A stretch of 64,000 nt of DNA. Origin: Bacillota bacterium (GTDB lineage Bacteria; Bacillota; Clostridia; Acetivibrionales; DTU013). Made by a program: the position numbers and the translations under genes. A model generated the notes under the pieces. It was given only the letters and a program-made list of their open reading frames with translations. It did no database searches and had not been told where the DNA came from. Location of the stretch: contig JAEZMD010000019.1 in the NCBI GenBank assembly GCA_023435745.1, positions 124,001 through 188,000 of the forward strand, read 5' to 3'. Below are positions 25,842 through 33,962 of the stretch, one piece after another; the stretch's first letter is position 1, and the number at the start of each line of letters is the position of its first letter.

Positions 25842-27095
25842 ATGGGTGAAAGTTGGAAAAAAAATATTATACTCTTTTTAGCAAGCCAGACCGTATCACT
25901 TTTTGGATCCTCACTGGTGCAGTATGCGATATATTGGCATATAACATTGGAAACGCAGTCCGGAATAATGATGACGATCTATATTATCTGCGGTTTTCTG
26001 CCTACCTTTTTCTTGTCTCCCTTTGCGGGAGTTTGGGCTGATCGCTATAATCGGAAAAAGCTTATCATACTGTCAGATTCTCTGATCGCGGTGTCAACAC
26101 TGATTATGGCGATACTGTATATGATGGGATATAAAGCTATCTGGCTTCTGTTTATAATGTCCGCTGTCCGCGCGTTGGGGGCCGGAATTCAGACACCTGC
26201 CATCGGAGCAATCCTTCCCCAGCTGGTTCCGGAGGATAAGCTGACAAAGGTAAATGGAACAAATGGAAGCATCCAGGCGTTTGTTACACTGATCTCTCCC
26301 ATGATTAGCGGCGCACTGCTGTCCTTTATCTCAATTGAAAAAATATTCTTTATTGATGTGGTCACAGCGGCAATTGCTGTTTCAATCCTGCTTGCATTAA
26401 AAGTGGCTCCTCATGCGAAAGCATTGGAGAAGCAGACAACCAGCTATTTTGACGACCTGTCGAGAGGTTTCGCTTACATTAAGGAGCATACCTTTGTGAA
26501 GAAATTCTTTCGGTATTGCGCTATCTTTTTTGTGCTGGTTGCACCCTCCGCATTCCTTACAGGTCTGCAGGTTACACGCAGCTTCGGCAATGAAGTCTGG
26601 CGCCTCTCCGCTATTGAAGTCAGCTTTTCCGTCGGAATGATCGCAGGGGGTATCATTATAACCTCCTGGGGCGGTTTCAAAAACAGAACTCACACAATGA
26701 TACTGGCAAGTCTGATATTTGGAGCCTGCTCCTTTGCGCTCGGCACCATACCGGTATTTTGGATATACCTTGCATTCATGGCGCTGGCAGGCGTTGCCAT
26801 GCCGTTTTTTAATACGCCTTCTATGGTTCTGTTACAGGAGAAGGTTGAGCCTGATTATCTCGGAAGAGTGTTCGGCGTGCTTGGGATGATCTCAAGCGCG
26901 CTCATGCCGCTTGGCATGCTCGTATTTGGCCCAATATCGGATTTCGTCAGAATAGAATGGCTGCTTATGGGAACAGGCGTACTGCTGATGGTTCAGGGTC
27001 TTGCTCTGATTGGAGACAAGGTATTGATCGGAGCCGGTCAGCCGTTAGCGAAGCCGGAGTCTGTACAGGAACCGGAGCCCGAGCCGGGGTCCTGA
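25842..27095 (+). CDS. MFS transporter (efflux type)
   Basis: A 417-residue protein with about twelve membrane helices, of the MFS_3 group that includes macrolide and enterobactin exporters. The loop after helix 2 reads FAGVWADRYNRKK, the signature of the superfamily. The C-terminus is a short Pro/Glu-rich tail (EPEPEPGS). A GAAGGGA site precedes the ATG. It heads a three-gene run with a lipid kinase and a PAP2 phosphatase. Drug or lipid export is the likely role; the substrate is unknown. Confidence 0.88.
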   Translation: MGESWKKNIILFLASQTVSLFGSSLVQYAIYWHITLETQSGIMMTIYIICGFLPTFFLSPFAGVWADRYNRKKLIILSDSLIAVSTLIMAILYMMGYKAIWLLFIMSAVRALGAGIQTPAIGAILPQLVPEDKLTKVNGTNGSIQAFVTLISPMISGALLSFISIEKIFFIDVVTAAIAVSILLALKVAPHAKALEKQTTSYFDDLSRGFAYIKEHTFVKKFFRYCAIFFVLVAPSAFLTGLQVTRSFGNEVWRLSAIEVSFSVGMIAGGIIITSWGGFKNRTHTMILASLIFGACSFALGTIPVFWIYLAFMALAGVAMPFFNTPSMVLLQEKVEPDYLGRVFGVLGMISSALMPLGMLVFGPISDFVRIEWLLMGTGVLLMVQGLALIGDKVLIGAGQPLAKPESVQEPEPEPGS

Positions 27096-27168
27096 ATCTA
27101 ATCCGGGATAGTGCCTACTTTTTTAACAATGCGTTATATTATTGGTCAATTTGCAGCATCATACTTTC

Positions 27169-28119
27169 ATGAAAACAAATAAGCGACGAAAGCGAGCCAA
27201 ATTAATTTTTAATCCTGTTGCGGGGGCAAATCAGGAATCCCCCTTGCGGCTTATGGAAGTGCTTAAAGAGATGCAGGCCTGGAAGCTCGTACCTGAGCCT
27301 TATCTGACCGAGCCGGATTCTGATCTGTCCGAAGTAGTTCGGGATGCAATTGCTCGGGGCATCCGTTTGTTTGCAGTCTGCGGCGGCGATGGTACTGTTT
27401 CATCTGTTGCAAGAGCCATGATAGGCACAAACGCCACCCTCGGCATTATCCCGACAGGCACTCAGAACAATGTAGCCTTCAGCCTGGGAATACCAACTGA
27501 TATACCGGCTGCGATCTCTATACTCCGCACTGGAAAGCGCATTAAGGCAGATATGGGTATAATTACCTGTGGTAATAGCAGTATGCCATTTCTGGAGATC
27601 TGCTCCGTAGGGCTGTTTTCTGCCCTCTTTGAATCCGGGGATGACATCCAGCACGGTAATCTGGCTCGTATAGGTGACTTTCTGGCTACTTTAACTGCTA
27701 CTCCTCCCTCTGAGATAAATATCCTGCTTGACGCAACAGAGCAGGTCATAAGCAAGGGACATGTTGTGTTAGTATCAAATATGCCTTATGTCGGCCGTCA
27801 TTATCAGGTAGGCGAAGAAAATTCGTTTAACGATGGGTTGCTCGATGTGCTTTTTTGCACCGATATCTCAAAGCTCGACCTGATGCTTGGATATATGATG
27901 AAAGCACCCGGAATAAGTGAGGAAGCGGATCCCCGTATAAAAAATTTTCACGTCCGGGAAATTACCATTGAAGCCAATCCTGTTATGACAGTTATGGCGG
28001 ATGGAATAATACTCGGAGATGGTCCGGCCCATATTGAAATGCGGCGGCACGCACTGACCGTTATGGCGCCGAACTCATCCGGCAGATTAAGCGAATCAGG
28101 TGAAGACCTTGAAAAATAA
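27169..28119 (+). CDS. Diacylglycerol kinase family lipid kinase (YegS/BmrU type)
   Basis: A 316-residue lipid kinase. The catalytic domain begins LIFNPVAG (residue 12), with the nucleotide loop CGGDGTVSSVARAM near 80 and GIIPTGTQNNVAFSLGIP near 105. Members phosphorylate diacylglycerol or a related lipid at the inner face of the membrane. No good ribosome site precedes the ATG at 27169; a TTG at 27142 is an alternative start. It overlaps the PAP2 gene by 20 nt, and the two could run opposing lipid kinase and phosphatase reactions. Confidence 0.88.
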   Translation: MKTNKRRKRAKLIFNPVAGANQESPLRLMEVLKEMQAWKLVPEPYLTEPDSDLSEVVRDAIARGIRLFAVCGGDGTVSSVARAMIGTNATLGIIPTGTQNNVAFSLGIPTDIPAAISILRTGKRIKADMGIITCGNSSMPFLEICSVGLFSALFESGDDIQHGNLARIGDFLATLTATPPSEINILLDATEQVISKGHVVLVSNMPYVGRHYQVGEENSFNDGLLDVLFCTDISKLDLMLGYMMKAPGISEEADPRIKNFHVREITIEANPVMTVMADGIILGDGPAHIEMRRHALTVMAPNSSGRLSESGEDLEK

Positions 28120-28858
28120 AATCATCAAGATACACTCCAAATGTAAGAAACTCGCAGGCTGGATAAGGCAAATCGGCATTATCTACTGGATTGTTATTAT
28201 TAGTATTCTGTTAGTCTTTTTCTTGATTTTGATGCCAAAAGAGCTTTGGAGTATTTTTTGGGAAAGCATAAAAAAACAAAAGCTTCTGGCTGTGCTCGTT
28301 CTTATTTTCTGCATAACGGCAGTCTCTTTGGTGTGGAAAGTCGGCCAGCGAATAGATGTCTGGGCTTTTTTAATCTTCAATCTGCATGGTCGGAGAGCCC
28401 GCTGGCTTGACCGGACCATGCTTGCCGTTACTCAGCTCGGGAGCGGCGCTTTTGCTCTGGGGATTGCAATGATCTGCTTCCTGACGGCGAATCAATCACT
28501 TGCCTATGAAATTATACTTGGCTCCCTCTCACTATGGCTTGTTGTTGAGCTCATGAAATTTCTGATCTGCCGGACACGGCCCTATATCAAACTGACCAAT
28601 ACGCGCATAGTCGGTTCAAGAGCAGGAGGACACTCATTTCCCAGCGGACATACCAGCCAGTCGTTTTTTTTGGCGGCACTGCTATCGAACTATTATCAAT
28701 TTTCTCTTCCCGGCTGGCTGATCCTGTATGCTGTCGCCCTGCTGGTGGGCATCACACGGATGTATGTAGGAATGCACTATCCGCGCGACATACTTGGGGG
28801 TGCAGTTCTCGGCACATTCTGGGGGCTTTTTGGCGCCCTTGTGAATCAATTTGTTTAA
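28100..28858 (+). CDS. PAP2 family phosphatase
   Basis: A 252-residue membrane phosphatase with five to six helices. All three PAP2 motifs are present: KFLICRTRPY (K-x6-R-P), FPSGHTSQS (PSGH) and RMYVGMHYPRDIL (R-x5-H-x3-D). Such enzymes hydrolyse phosphatidic acid, phosphatidylglycerol phosphate or undecaprenyl diphosphate on the outer face of the membrane. The GTG at 28100 is within the lipid kinase gene; a TTG at 28109 with AGGTGA before it is an equally good start. Confidence 0.9.
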   Translation: MKTLKNKIIKIHSKCKKLAGWIRQIGIIYWIVIISILLVFFLILMPKELWSIFWESIKKQKLLAVLVLIFCITAVSLVWKVGQRIDVWAFLIFNLHGRRARWLDRTMLAVTQLGSGAFALGIAMICFLTANQSLAYEIILGSLSLWLVVELMKFLICRTRPYIKLTNTRIVGSRAGGHSFPSGHTSQSFFLAALLSNYYQFSLPGWLILYAVALLVGITRMYVGMHYPRDILGGAVLGTFWGLFGALVNQFV

Positions 28859-28959
28859 TAAGCCCCGTTCTCCGGTTCACTCTTTTCAGACTTTTTGTAA
28901 CCCCTGACAACTGCCCGGAATAAAATATCTACAGTAGATGAATTATCAGGAGTAGTCAG

Positions 28960-30234
28960 ATGGTTATCCATGTAGTAAAATCCGGAGAATCTCTCTGGAC
29001 GATCGCCAATAGGTATGGCGTATCAATTGCCTCTATTATCAATGTGAATGAACTATCCATGCCAAACCGGCTGGTGATCGGCCAGGCACTGGTCATTCCA
29101 ACCGGGGACACTTTCCATACCGTCAGAGCCGGAGAATCGCTTTGGAGGATTGCGCAGACTTATGGAACCACCGTTCAGGCTATCGCGCAAGTCAATGATA
29201 TCGCAAATCCAAATCTCATTTATCCGGGAATGGTGCTAAGAATTCCTTCAAAACCAAGGCCTGTGATCGATGTAAACGGATACATCTATCGTCTTGGCAG
29301 TCCTGCTGCCCCAATCATCAGGGAGGTCGGCGAACTAATGACCTATGTCTGCCCGTTTGCCTATCGAATCAGAGAAGATGGCGATCTAGAAGCTATTGAC
29401 GACAATCCAGCAATCAATGCTGCTTATTCTGTCAATGCAGTCCCATTGATGGCGATCACTAACTTTACCTCCACTGAGCTGGGAGAAAACCTGGCTCACG
29501 AGGTGTTGAGCAATCTGCAGATCGTGGACCGCCTGCTGACGAACATTGTGAATATCATGCGGCTCAAAGGTTACCTGGGTCTCAATATTGACTTCGAAAA
29601 CGTACTTCCGGAAGACCGGGAAAATTATAACCGATTTATCCGTCTTGCAGTGGAGCGGCTGCACCCGCTCGGCTATTCTGTCTCAAGTGCGCTGGCTCCA
29701 AAAACAAGCGCAGAGCAAACCGGATTGCTCTATACAGCACACGATTACCCTGCACATGGCCGAATTCTCGACTTCATTATACTCATGACCTATGAGTGGG
29801 GATACCGCCTTGGCCCGCCGCGGGCAATTTCGCCTATTAACGAGATCAGACGGGTGCTTGACTATGCAGTTTCCGTGATACCCAGAAACAAGCTGTTCCT
29901 GGGGTTCCAGATCTATGCCCGGGATTGGCTGCTCCCACATGTACAGGGACAGGAAGCGGAGACCTTCAGCAATCAGGAAGCTATTGAAAGAGCCATACGT
30001 TACGGAGCTGAAATCCAGTACGACACCGTCGCTCAATCGCCCTTCTATCGTTATACCGACGCTCAGGGAAGAAGGCATGAGGTATGGTTTGAGGATGCCC
30101 GAAGTGCTCAGGCGAAATTTGACACAGCAAAAGCCTATGGATTAAGAGGGATTAGCTATTGGGCACTGGGACCTGCTTTCCCCCAAAATTGGGCGCTACT
30201 GGCGGACAACTTTGTGGTACGCAAGCGGATATAA
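28960..30234 (+). CDS. Spore cortex-lytic / germination glycosidase, LysM x2 + GH18 (SleL/YaaH-like)
   Basis: A 424-residue protein. Two LysM repeats at residues 2-46 and 51-95 (VVKSGESLWTIANRYGV and TVRAGESLWRIAQTYGT) bind peptidoglycan. A GH18 barrel occupies about 105-420, with the catalytic Asp and Glu in LGLNIDFENV near residue 210. There is no signal peptide, as in SleL/YaaH, which are laid down in spore coat layers from the mother cell. It acts on cortex fragments during germination as an N-acetylglucosaminidase. AGGAG precedes the ATG. Confidence 0.9.
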   Translation: MVIHVVKSGESLWTIANRYGVSIASIINVNELSMPNRLVIGQALVIPTGDTFHTVRAGESLWRIAQTYGTTVQAIAQVNDIANPNLIYPGMVLRIPSKPRPVIDVNGYIYRLGSPAAPIIREVGELMTYVCPFAYRIREDGDLEAIDDNPAINAAYSVNAVPLMAITNFTSTELGENLAHEVLSNLQIVDRLLTNIVNIMRLKGYLGLNIDFENVLPEDRENYNRFIRLAVERLHPLGYSVSSALAPKTSAEQTGLLYTAHDYPAHGRILDFIILMTYEWGYRLGPPRAISPINEIRRVLDYAVSVIPRNKLFLGFQIYARDWLLPHVQGQEAETFSNQEAIERAIRYGAEIQYDTVAQSPFYRYTDAQGRRHEVWFEDARSAQAKFDTAKAYGLRGISYWALGPAFPQNWALLADNFVVRKRI

Positions 30235-30315
30235 TACGGCTTGAAGCTAAAACGGATAGACTTCACAGAGTTTTTGGAATATAATTAAACCAATCTGCTG
30301 ATATAGGTGGTAAAA

Positions 30316-32025
30316 ATGAAGCTTTCTTTTTTATGCACACTGATCGTTATAAGTTTTTTATTTACCGCCTGTGCCACATCCGCACCTTCTTCCAACGGCT
30401 CCGGACTGATTGAGGTGAATCCCGAATCCTCCGGCTCCGCGCCCACTGACTCGCTTTTGCCGCGGGCCGCCGATACCACTGCCGCTGATGGTAAAGCAGT
30501 GCTGCAGCAAACAGTATGGGATGAGCTGGATTTACTACAGGAGAATCCCTATTACGTTGCTTGGTATTCCTTTGATGACAAAATAGCCAGTCAGGACATG
30601 CCCTCGCTTATATTGGAAGGCCTGTCCCACACAAATCCGGTAGTGCAGTGGTTTTCTGCGAATAAATCAATAGACTGTCTTGACCAAATGGAACCGGTTG
30701 AACTCAGGACCCGGCTGACTTCCTTGCTGAACGCTAAGGAGGGCTTTGTTCGCGACGCTGCAGGACTGGCGCTTGCCGCTCTCAATAAGGATTGGAGCTA
30801 TCCCCATATTTTAAAAAGCCCAAAGAAAAACCGGTATGCCTTTACCCGCTTCAATGATTCACAGGCTAATGACGGCACAGTGTTTATTGTTGAAGAGAAT
30901 GAGCTGAGAAAGGTCAATCTTGATTATAATACCTATGTCTCCGGCTGGTCTCCCGATGGAACCTGGCTCGTTTGCAATTCCATATATCGATATGGCAACT
31001 CATTGCAGCTTTTGAACGTTGAGACAGGTAATATCATGCATATTGCCGGAAGCTTGACAGAAGGCTTTTCAGACATAATGCCGATGCTTGGCCTAAATCC
31101 GCCGCGTGGTTTTTCAGATATGAACCTGCTTGAGTGGAGTGAGGATAGTAAAAAGGTATTACTTTCCTATAGATATTCAGACATTCAGATGGATGATGCA
31201 TGGATTCTTATGGTATATGATTTTCAAAACAATATCGTAGATTGGGTTTCCACCCTTTCTGATGAAGAGCAGACCAGCCGATTCCTGGTTAATAATGCGA
31301 CTGCCGTGTCATACACTCCGGACGGCTTTGACTGGAAGGCTGCTGACTATGGCTTACCTGGCGGACTGCTTGCCTCCGTTCCGCCTGAGACGGCGCTGGC
31401 TCAGGCAAACTCTGCAGTGCAAGGCCTTCTTGAATCGATTTCCAACAATGATCTCACCGGTTTCAAGTCGTTTATCCCTTCCGAAAAAAGACTAGTGAAG
31501 GGGCAGATACAATCAGCGTTAGACGACTTCCGGATCTGTTTCGGCGACAAGCCTGTCAGCAGCTTTAAATATTGCGGGTTAAACCCAAAAATGATCAACT
31601 CTTTCAAATACCGCGTACAAAATGAAGTACGCGGCGGAGTATATCTGAACCTTACAATGAATAGTAACGGTTCCTGCACCTGCTCTCATCCGTTTATTGA
31701 TTACTCACAGATGGTTCACAAATTAGCGGACGAATACACCGAAGCGCTCCGTCATGAGAATATCAAAGCACTCAACCGCCTGTTATCCATGGAAGTGCCG
31801 GTTACAGAGCAGCGTGTCCGGAAAATGACTGAGACATATAAACAGATACTGGACATATCAAAAGCCACTATCGTATTCAGCGGTCAGGTGGCAGGAGACT
31901 CTGACCGTGGAATCTTTTATTACGAACTAAGGAATAATGCAAATAACATTCTCAGTGGGATCCATATCAAGTATGAAGATGGAAAATTGTATTTAAATGA
32001 CTCCTTGCTGGAACAGATACCGTAG
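30316..32025 (+). CDS. Lipoprotein of unknown function with HEAT-like and beta-propeller-like segments
   Basis: A 569-residue protein with a lipoprotein signal (lipobox LFTAC, Cys near 18) and a Ser/Gly/Pro-rich linker. Residues 70-150 look like HEAT-type helices (LEGLSHTNPVVQWFSANKS, AKEGFVRDAAGLALAAL). Residues 180-330 have WD40/TolB-like strands (SGWSPDGTWLV, LEWSEDSKKVLLSY). The C-terminal 200 residues contain two helix-plus-sheet units of NTF2-like appearance (GLLESISNNDLTGFKSF and EALRHENIKALNRLL). I do not recognise a named family. The start at 30316 has TAGGTGG upstream. It is encoded alone after the GH18 gene. Confidence 0.75.
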   Translation: MKLSFLCTLIVISFLFTACATSAPSSNGSGLIEVNPESSGSAPTDSLLPRAADTTAADGKAVLQQTVWDELDLLQENPYYVAWYSFDDKIASQDMPSLILEGLSHTNPVVQWFSANKSIDCLDQMEPVELRTRLTSLLNAKEGFVRDAAGLALAALNKDWSYPHILKSPKKNRYAFTRFNDSQANDGTVFIVEENELRKVNLDYNTYVSGWSPDGTWLVCNSIYRYGNSLQLLNVETGNIMHIAGSLTEGFSDIMPMLGLNPPRGFSDMNLLEWSEDSKKVLLSYRYSDIQMDDAWILMVYDFQNNIVDWVSTLSDEEQTSRFLVNNATAVSYTPDGFDWKAADYGLPGGLLASVPPETALAQANSAVQGLLESISNNDLTGFKSFIPSEKRLVKGQIQSALDDFRICFGDKPVSSFKYCGLNPKMINSFKYRVQNEVRGGVYLNLTMNSNGSCTCSHPFIDYSQMVHKLADEYTEALRHENIKALNRLLSMEVPVTEQRVRKMTETYKQILDISKATIVFSGQVAGDSDRGIFYYELRNNANNILSGIHIKYEDGKLYLNDSLLEQIP

Positions 32026-32070
32026 CAAAACATTTCTGTCATACATAGCATGCGCATCCCCCATGCTGCC

Positions 32071-32205
32071 CTACTCCTCCGCCCTCTTCTCCATAGCGCT
32101 GTTCAGTTTCTGGCGCTGCTCCTCCATCTGACGTGCACAATCCTCACCTTTCATATATAAAAGAATCAACCTGTCCATTTCCCGACTGATTTCCAAAACA
32201 TCCAT
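32071..32205 (-). CDS. Small Spo0E-like protein (44 aa)
   Basis: A 44-residue protein whose N-terminal helix reads ISREMDRLILLY, close to the S-Q-E-L-D-x-L-I-x-x-Y motif of Spo0E-type aspartyl-phosphate phosphatases that dephosphorylate Spo0A~P. In known Spo0E proteins that motif is in the second helix; here it comes first and is followed by a charged helix (ARQMEEQRQKLNSAMEKRAEE), so the assignment is tentative. GGGGG lies 7 nt before the ATG, and a near-consensus promoter (32282-32309) points at it, which supports a real gene. It is divergent from a LexA/CI-like regulator. Confidence 0.55.
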   Translation of the reverse strand: MDVLEISREMDRLILLYMKGEDCARQMEEQRQKLNSAMEKRAEE

Positions 32206-32281
32206 CCTGAGACCCCCGTTATATAAGTCGGCAGTAAAAAACTTCTATTATTTTGTTGTTTTCTGCGCAACGTCTTCTATT

Positions 32282-32309
32282 ATTGTATCTAATTTTGACG
32301 AATCGTCAA
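32282..32309 (-). promoter_or_regulatory. Promoter of the Spo0E-like gene with an overlapping palindrome
   Basis: On the minus strand TTGACG (32309-32304), 16 nt, TACAAT (32287-32282). The -35 box lies inside a perfect 15-bp palindrome (TTGACGA, one base, TCGTCAA; 32295-32309), a likely operator for the HTH/S24 regulator encoded just to the right. Confidence 0.65.
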
Positions 32310-32366
32310 TACTATTTTAAAAAATGTTACCCGTAAGGCAACATAATGTAGTGAAAATGCAACTTC

Positions 32367-32375
32367 TGCTATAAT
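32367..32375 (+). promoter_or_regulatory. Extended -10 promoter of the HTH/S24 regulator gene
   Basis: TGCTATAAT matches the extended -10 consensus; no good -35 box lies 17 nt upstream. It sits 22 nt before the TTG start of the regulator. Confidence 0.55.
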
Positions 32376-32396
32376 GATTATCAGGGAGTTGATCGC

Positions 32397-33035
32397 TTGA
32401 TATCCTTTGGTGATAGATTCAAGAGCCTCAGAATAGAGAAAAATATGACTCAGCAGCAATTGGCTGATTTATTTTTTACAAAAAAGAGTTCCATCTCAAG
32501 GTATGAAAACAATATTCAGCTGCCTGAGATAGATACGCTCCGGAAGTTCGCGGACTTTTTTGAGGTCTCAATCGATTACCTCCTTTGTCGAAGTAATTTA
32601 AAAAACAATGATATGCCCAGTGCCGCATATCTGCCGAAGAAGACTATTGAATTGCCGATTCTTGGCGTGGTAAGAGCCGGTGTGCCTTTATATGCGCAGC
32701 AGAATTTACTGGGATACTCGACCATTGATGCTGCTCTCGTCCCCTCGGGTGAATGCTTTTACCTTCGGGTTAAAGGAGACAGCATGAATCTATCCAATAT
32801 CGTCGACAACCAGCTGGTTATGATCCGCCGGCAGCAAGCAGTTGAAAACGGCGAGATCGCGCTGGTTATGGTAGGCGAGGAGGACGCCACTATTAAAAAA
32901 CTCTACAGATCCGATACTACTGTCACATTGATGCCTCACAGCTCAAATCCCGAGTACCCGCCGAGGATCATTAACCTGGAGAAGGAGCCTGTCAAGGTGA
33001 TCGGGAAAGTTGTCGGCACATTCATCCGCTTTTAG
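32397..33035 (+). CDS. XRE-family regulator fused to S24 LexA/CI-like peptidase
   Basis: A 212-residue protein. Residues 5-62 are a helix-turn-helix of the Cro/CI type (KNMTQQQLADLFFTKKSSISRYE). Residues 85-210 are the S24 self-cleavage domain, with the catalytic serine in VKGDSMNLS and the lysine in ATIKKLYR. In such repressors RecA filaments or another signal trigger cleavage at an Ala-Gly or Cys-Gly bond ahead of the domain; VVRAGVP near 95 is a candidate site. The start is TTG behind AGGGAG. No phage genes are nearby, so it is probably a chromosomal switch, likely controlling the divergent Spo0E-like gene. Confidence 0.88.
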   Translation: MISFGDRFKSLRIEKNMTQQQLADLFFTKKSSISRYENNIQLPEIDTLRKFADFFEVSIDYLLCRSNLKNNDMPSAAYLPKKTIELPILGVVRAGVPLYAQQNLLGYSTIDAALVPSGECFYLRVKGDSMNLSNIVDNQLVMIRRQQAVENGEIALVMVGEEDATIKKLYRSDTTVTLMPHSSNPEYPPRIINLEKEPVKVIGKVVGTFIRF

Positions 33036-33123
33036 AACGCTTTCTTGCTTGAATCGGGCAAATAGGTTATTGTAGAATGAGCATAATATATTTCATACCG
33101 TACGATGAGGATCGGAGGCTGAC

Positions 33124-33513
33124 ATGACTTATCAGGAATTGGTCCAAAAAGCTATAGAGGCCAGGAAGAACTCCTATAGCCCTTATTCCAAATTTAAAGT
33201 GGGCGCCGCATTGCTAACGGCGGAAAATGAGTTCTACACCGGTGTGAACATCGAAAATGCCTCCTACGGGCTGACAGTATGTGCAGAGAGGACTGCCCTG
33301 CTAAAGGCAGTGTCAGAGGGTTCAGTTAAATTTGTCGCATTGGCCGTTGCCTGTGACACCGATTCTTTCAGCGACGCATATCCATGTGGCGTTTGCAGAC
33401 AAGTTATGGCCGAGTTCCTCAATGATGCTGCGGATATCATTGTATCCGTTAACACCGGCGAATACAGGGTCCATAAGATGAAGGAACTGCTGCCCTATGC
33501 TTTCAAACTATAA
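33124..33513 (+). CDS. cdd: Cytidine deaminase
   Basis: A 129-residue enzyme of the usual tetrameric length. It hydrolyses cytidine and deoxycytidine to uridine and deoxyuridine in pyrimidine salvage. The zinc site is complete: VCAERTA (Cys and catalytic Glu) and PCGVCRQ (two Cys); the substrate-binding stretch NIENASYG is present. A CGGAGG site lies just ahead of the ATG. Confidence 0.95.
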   Translation: MTYQELVQKAIEARKNSYSPYSKFKVGAALLTAENEFYTGVNIENASYGLTVCAERTALLKAVSEGSVKFVALAVACDTDSFSDAYPCGVCRQVMAEFLNDAADIIVSVNTGEYRVHKMKELLPYAFKL

Positions 33514-33692
33514 CGCGTGGGTTCAGAGTAACTTTGCATTCTGCTCTTTCCAGTTAAGCCGGATAAAAAGATCAGATGGTCGAGTAATAAGAATAAATCC
33601 TGAATAATAGGCATAAACCGGGACATATTTACGGATTATCGAAATATTTTGTTAAATATGCACAATAACCGTCAAATATAGCATATTGTATA

Positions 33693-33721
33693 TTGAATTA
33701 TGTGAAGTATAGTTGTATAAT
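33693..33721 (+). promoter_or_regulatory. Sigma-A promoter of the corA leader
   Basis: TTGAAT (33693-33698), 17 nt, TATAAT (33716-33721). The start point is expected near 33728, giving a leader of about 235 nt before corA. Confidence 0.75.
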
Positions 33722-33735
33722 TACTTTGATATAGA

Positions 33736-33783
33736 AATCGTTATGTGAGGATGACTCCATCACTCATTGATAACGGTTTTTTT
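33736..33783 (+). promoter_or_regulatory. Hairpin followed by U run in the corA leader (possible attenuator)
   Basis: A 10-bp outer stem (33736-33745 with 33771-33780, one G-U pair) encloses an inner stem (TGAG/CTCA and GATG/CATC with a bulged A), and Ts run to 33783. It lies within the first 60 nt of the predicted transcript. Its position ahead of a metal-ion transporter gene suggests transcription attenuation or a 5' sensor. The 5' strand GTTATGTGAGG faintly recalls the M-box magnesium riboswitch, but the rest of that aptamer is absent. Confidence 0.5.
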
Positions 33784-33816
33784 ATCCGGATAAATTTCTG
33801 AAATGAGGTGAATGGC

Positions 33817-33915
33817 ATGGATAGTGACCCTGGCAGTAGTTATCACATACGATGCTTTCCTATTTATGAGGGAATTATTTATCATGCCATTTATATTGAT
33901 ATAAAAGTGGTATAG
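33817..33915 (+). CDS. Small upstream ORF in the corA leader (32 aa)
   Basis: A 32-codon frame (MDSDPGSSYHIRCFPIYEG at its start) with a GAGGTG site 6 nt before the ATG, as good as any in the window. It ends 47 nt before corA. The product has many aromatic and Ile residues in its second half and matches nothing I know. A leader peptide that couples translation to corA expression is a reasonable guess, by analogy with the short leader frames upstream of Mg2+ transporters in enterobacteria. Confidence 0.45.
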   Translation: MDSDPGSSYHIRCFPIYEGIIYHAIYIDIKVV

Positions 33916-33962
33916 AAATAAGCCCTCATCAAAAATTATTTGTAGAGAAGAGGGTGGTTTTC

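Noticed and set aside
32397..33035. Prophage immunity region around the CI-like regulator
   Set aside because: No integrase, Cro, structural or attachment-site genes on either side; neighbours are cdd and an unrelated lipoprotein gene.
33736..33800. M-box (ykoK) magnesium riboswitch ahead of corA
   Set aside because: Only the 5' GTTA-GTGAGG piece is similar. The hairpin closes within 45 nt and the remaining conserved segments of the aptamer are absent.
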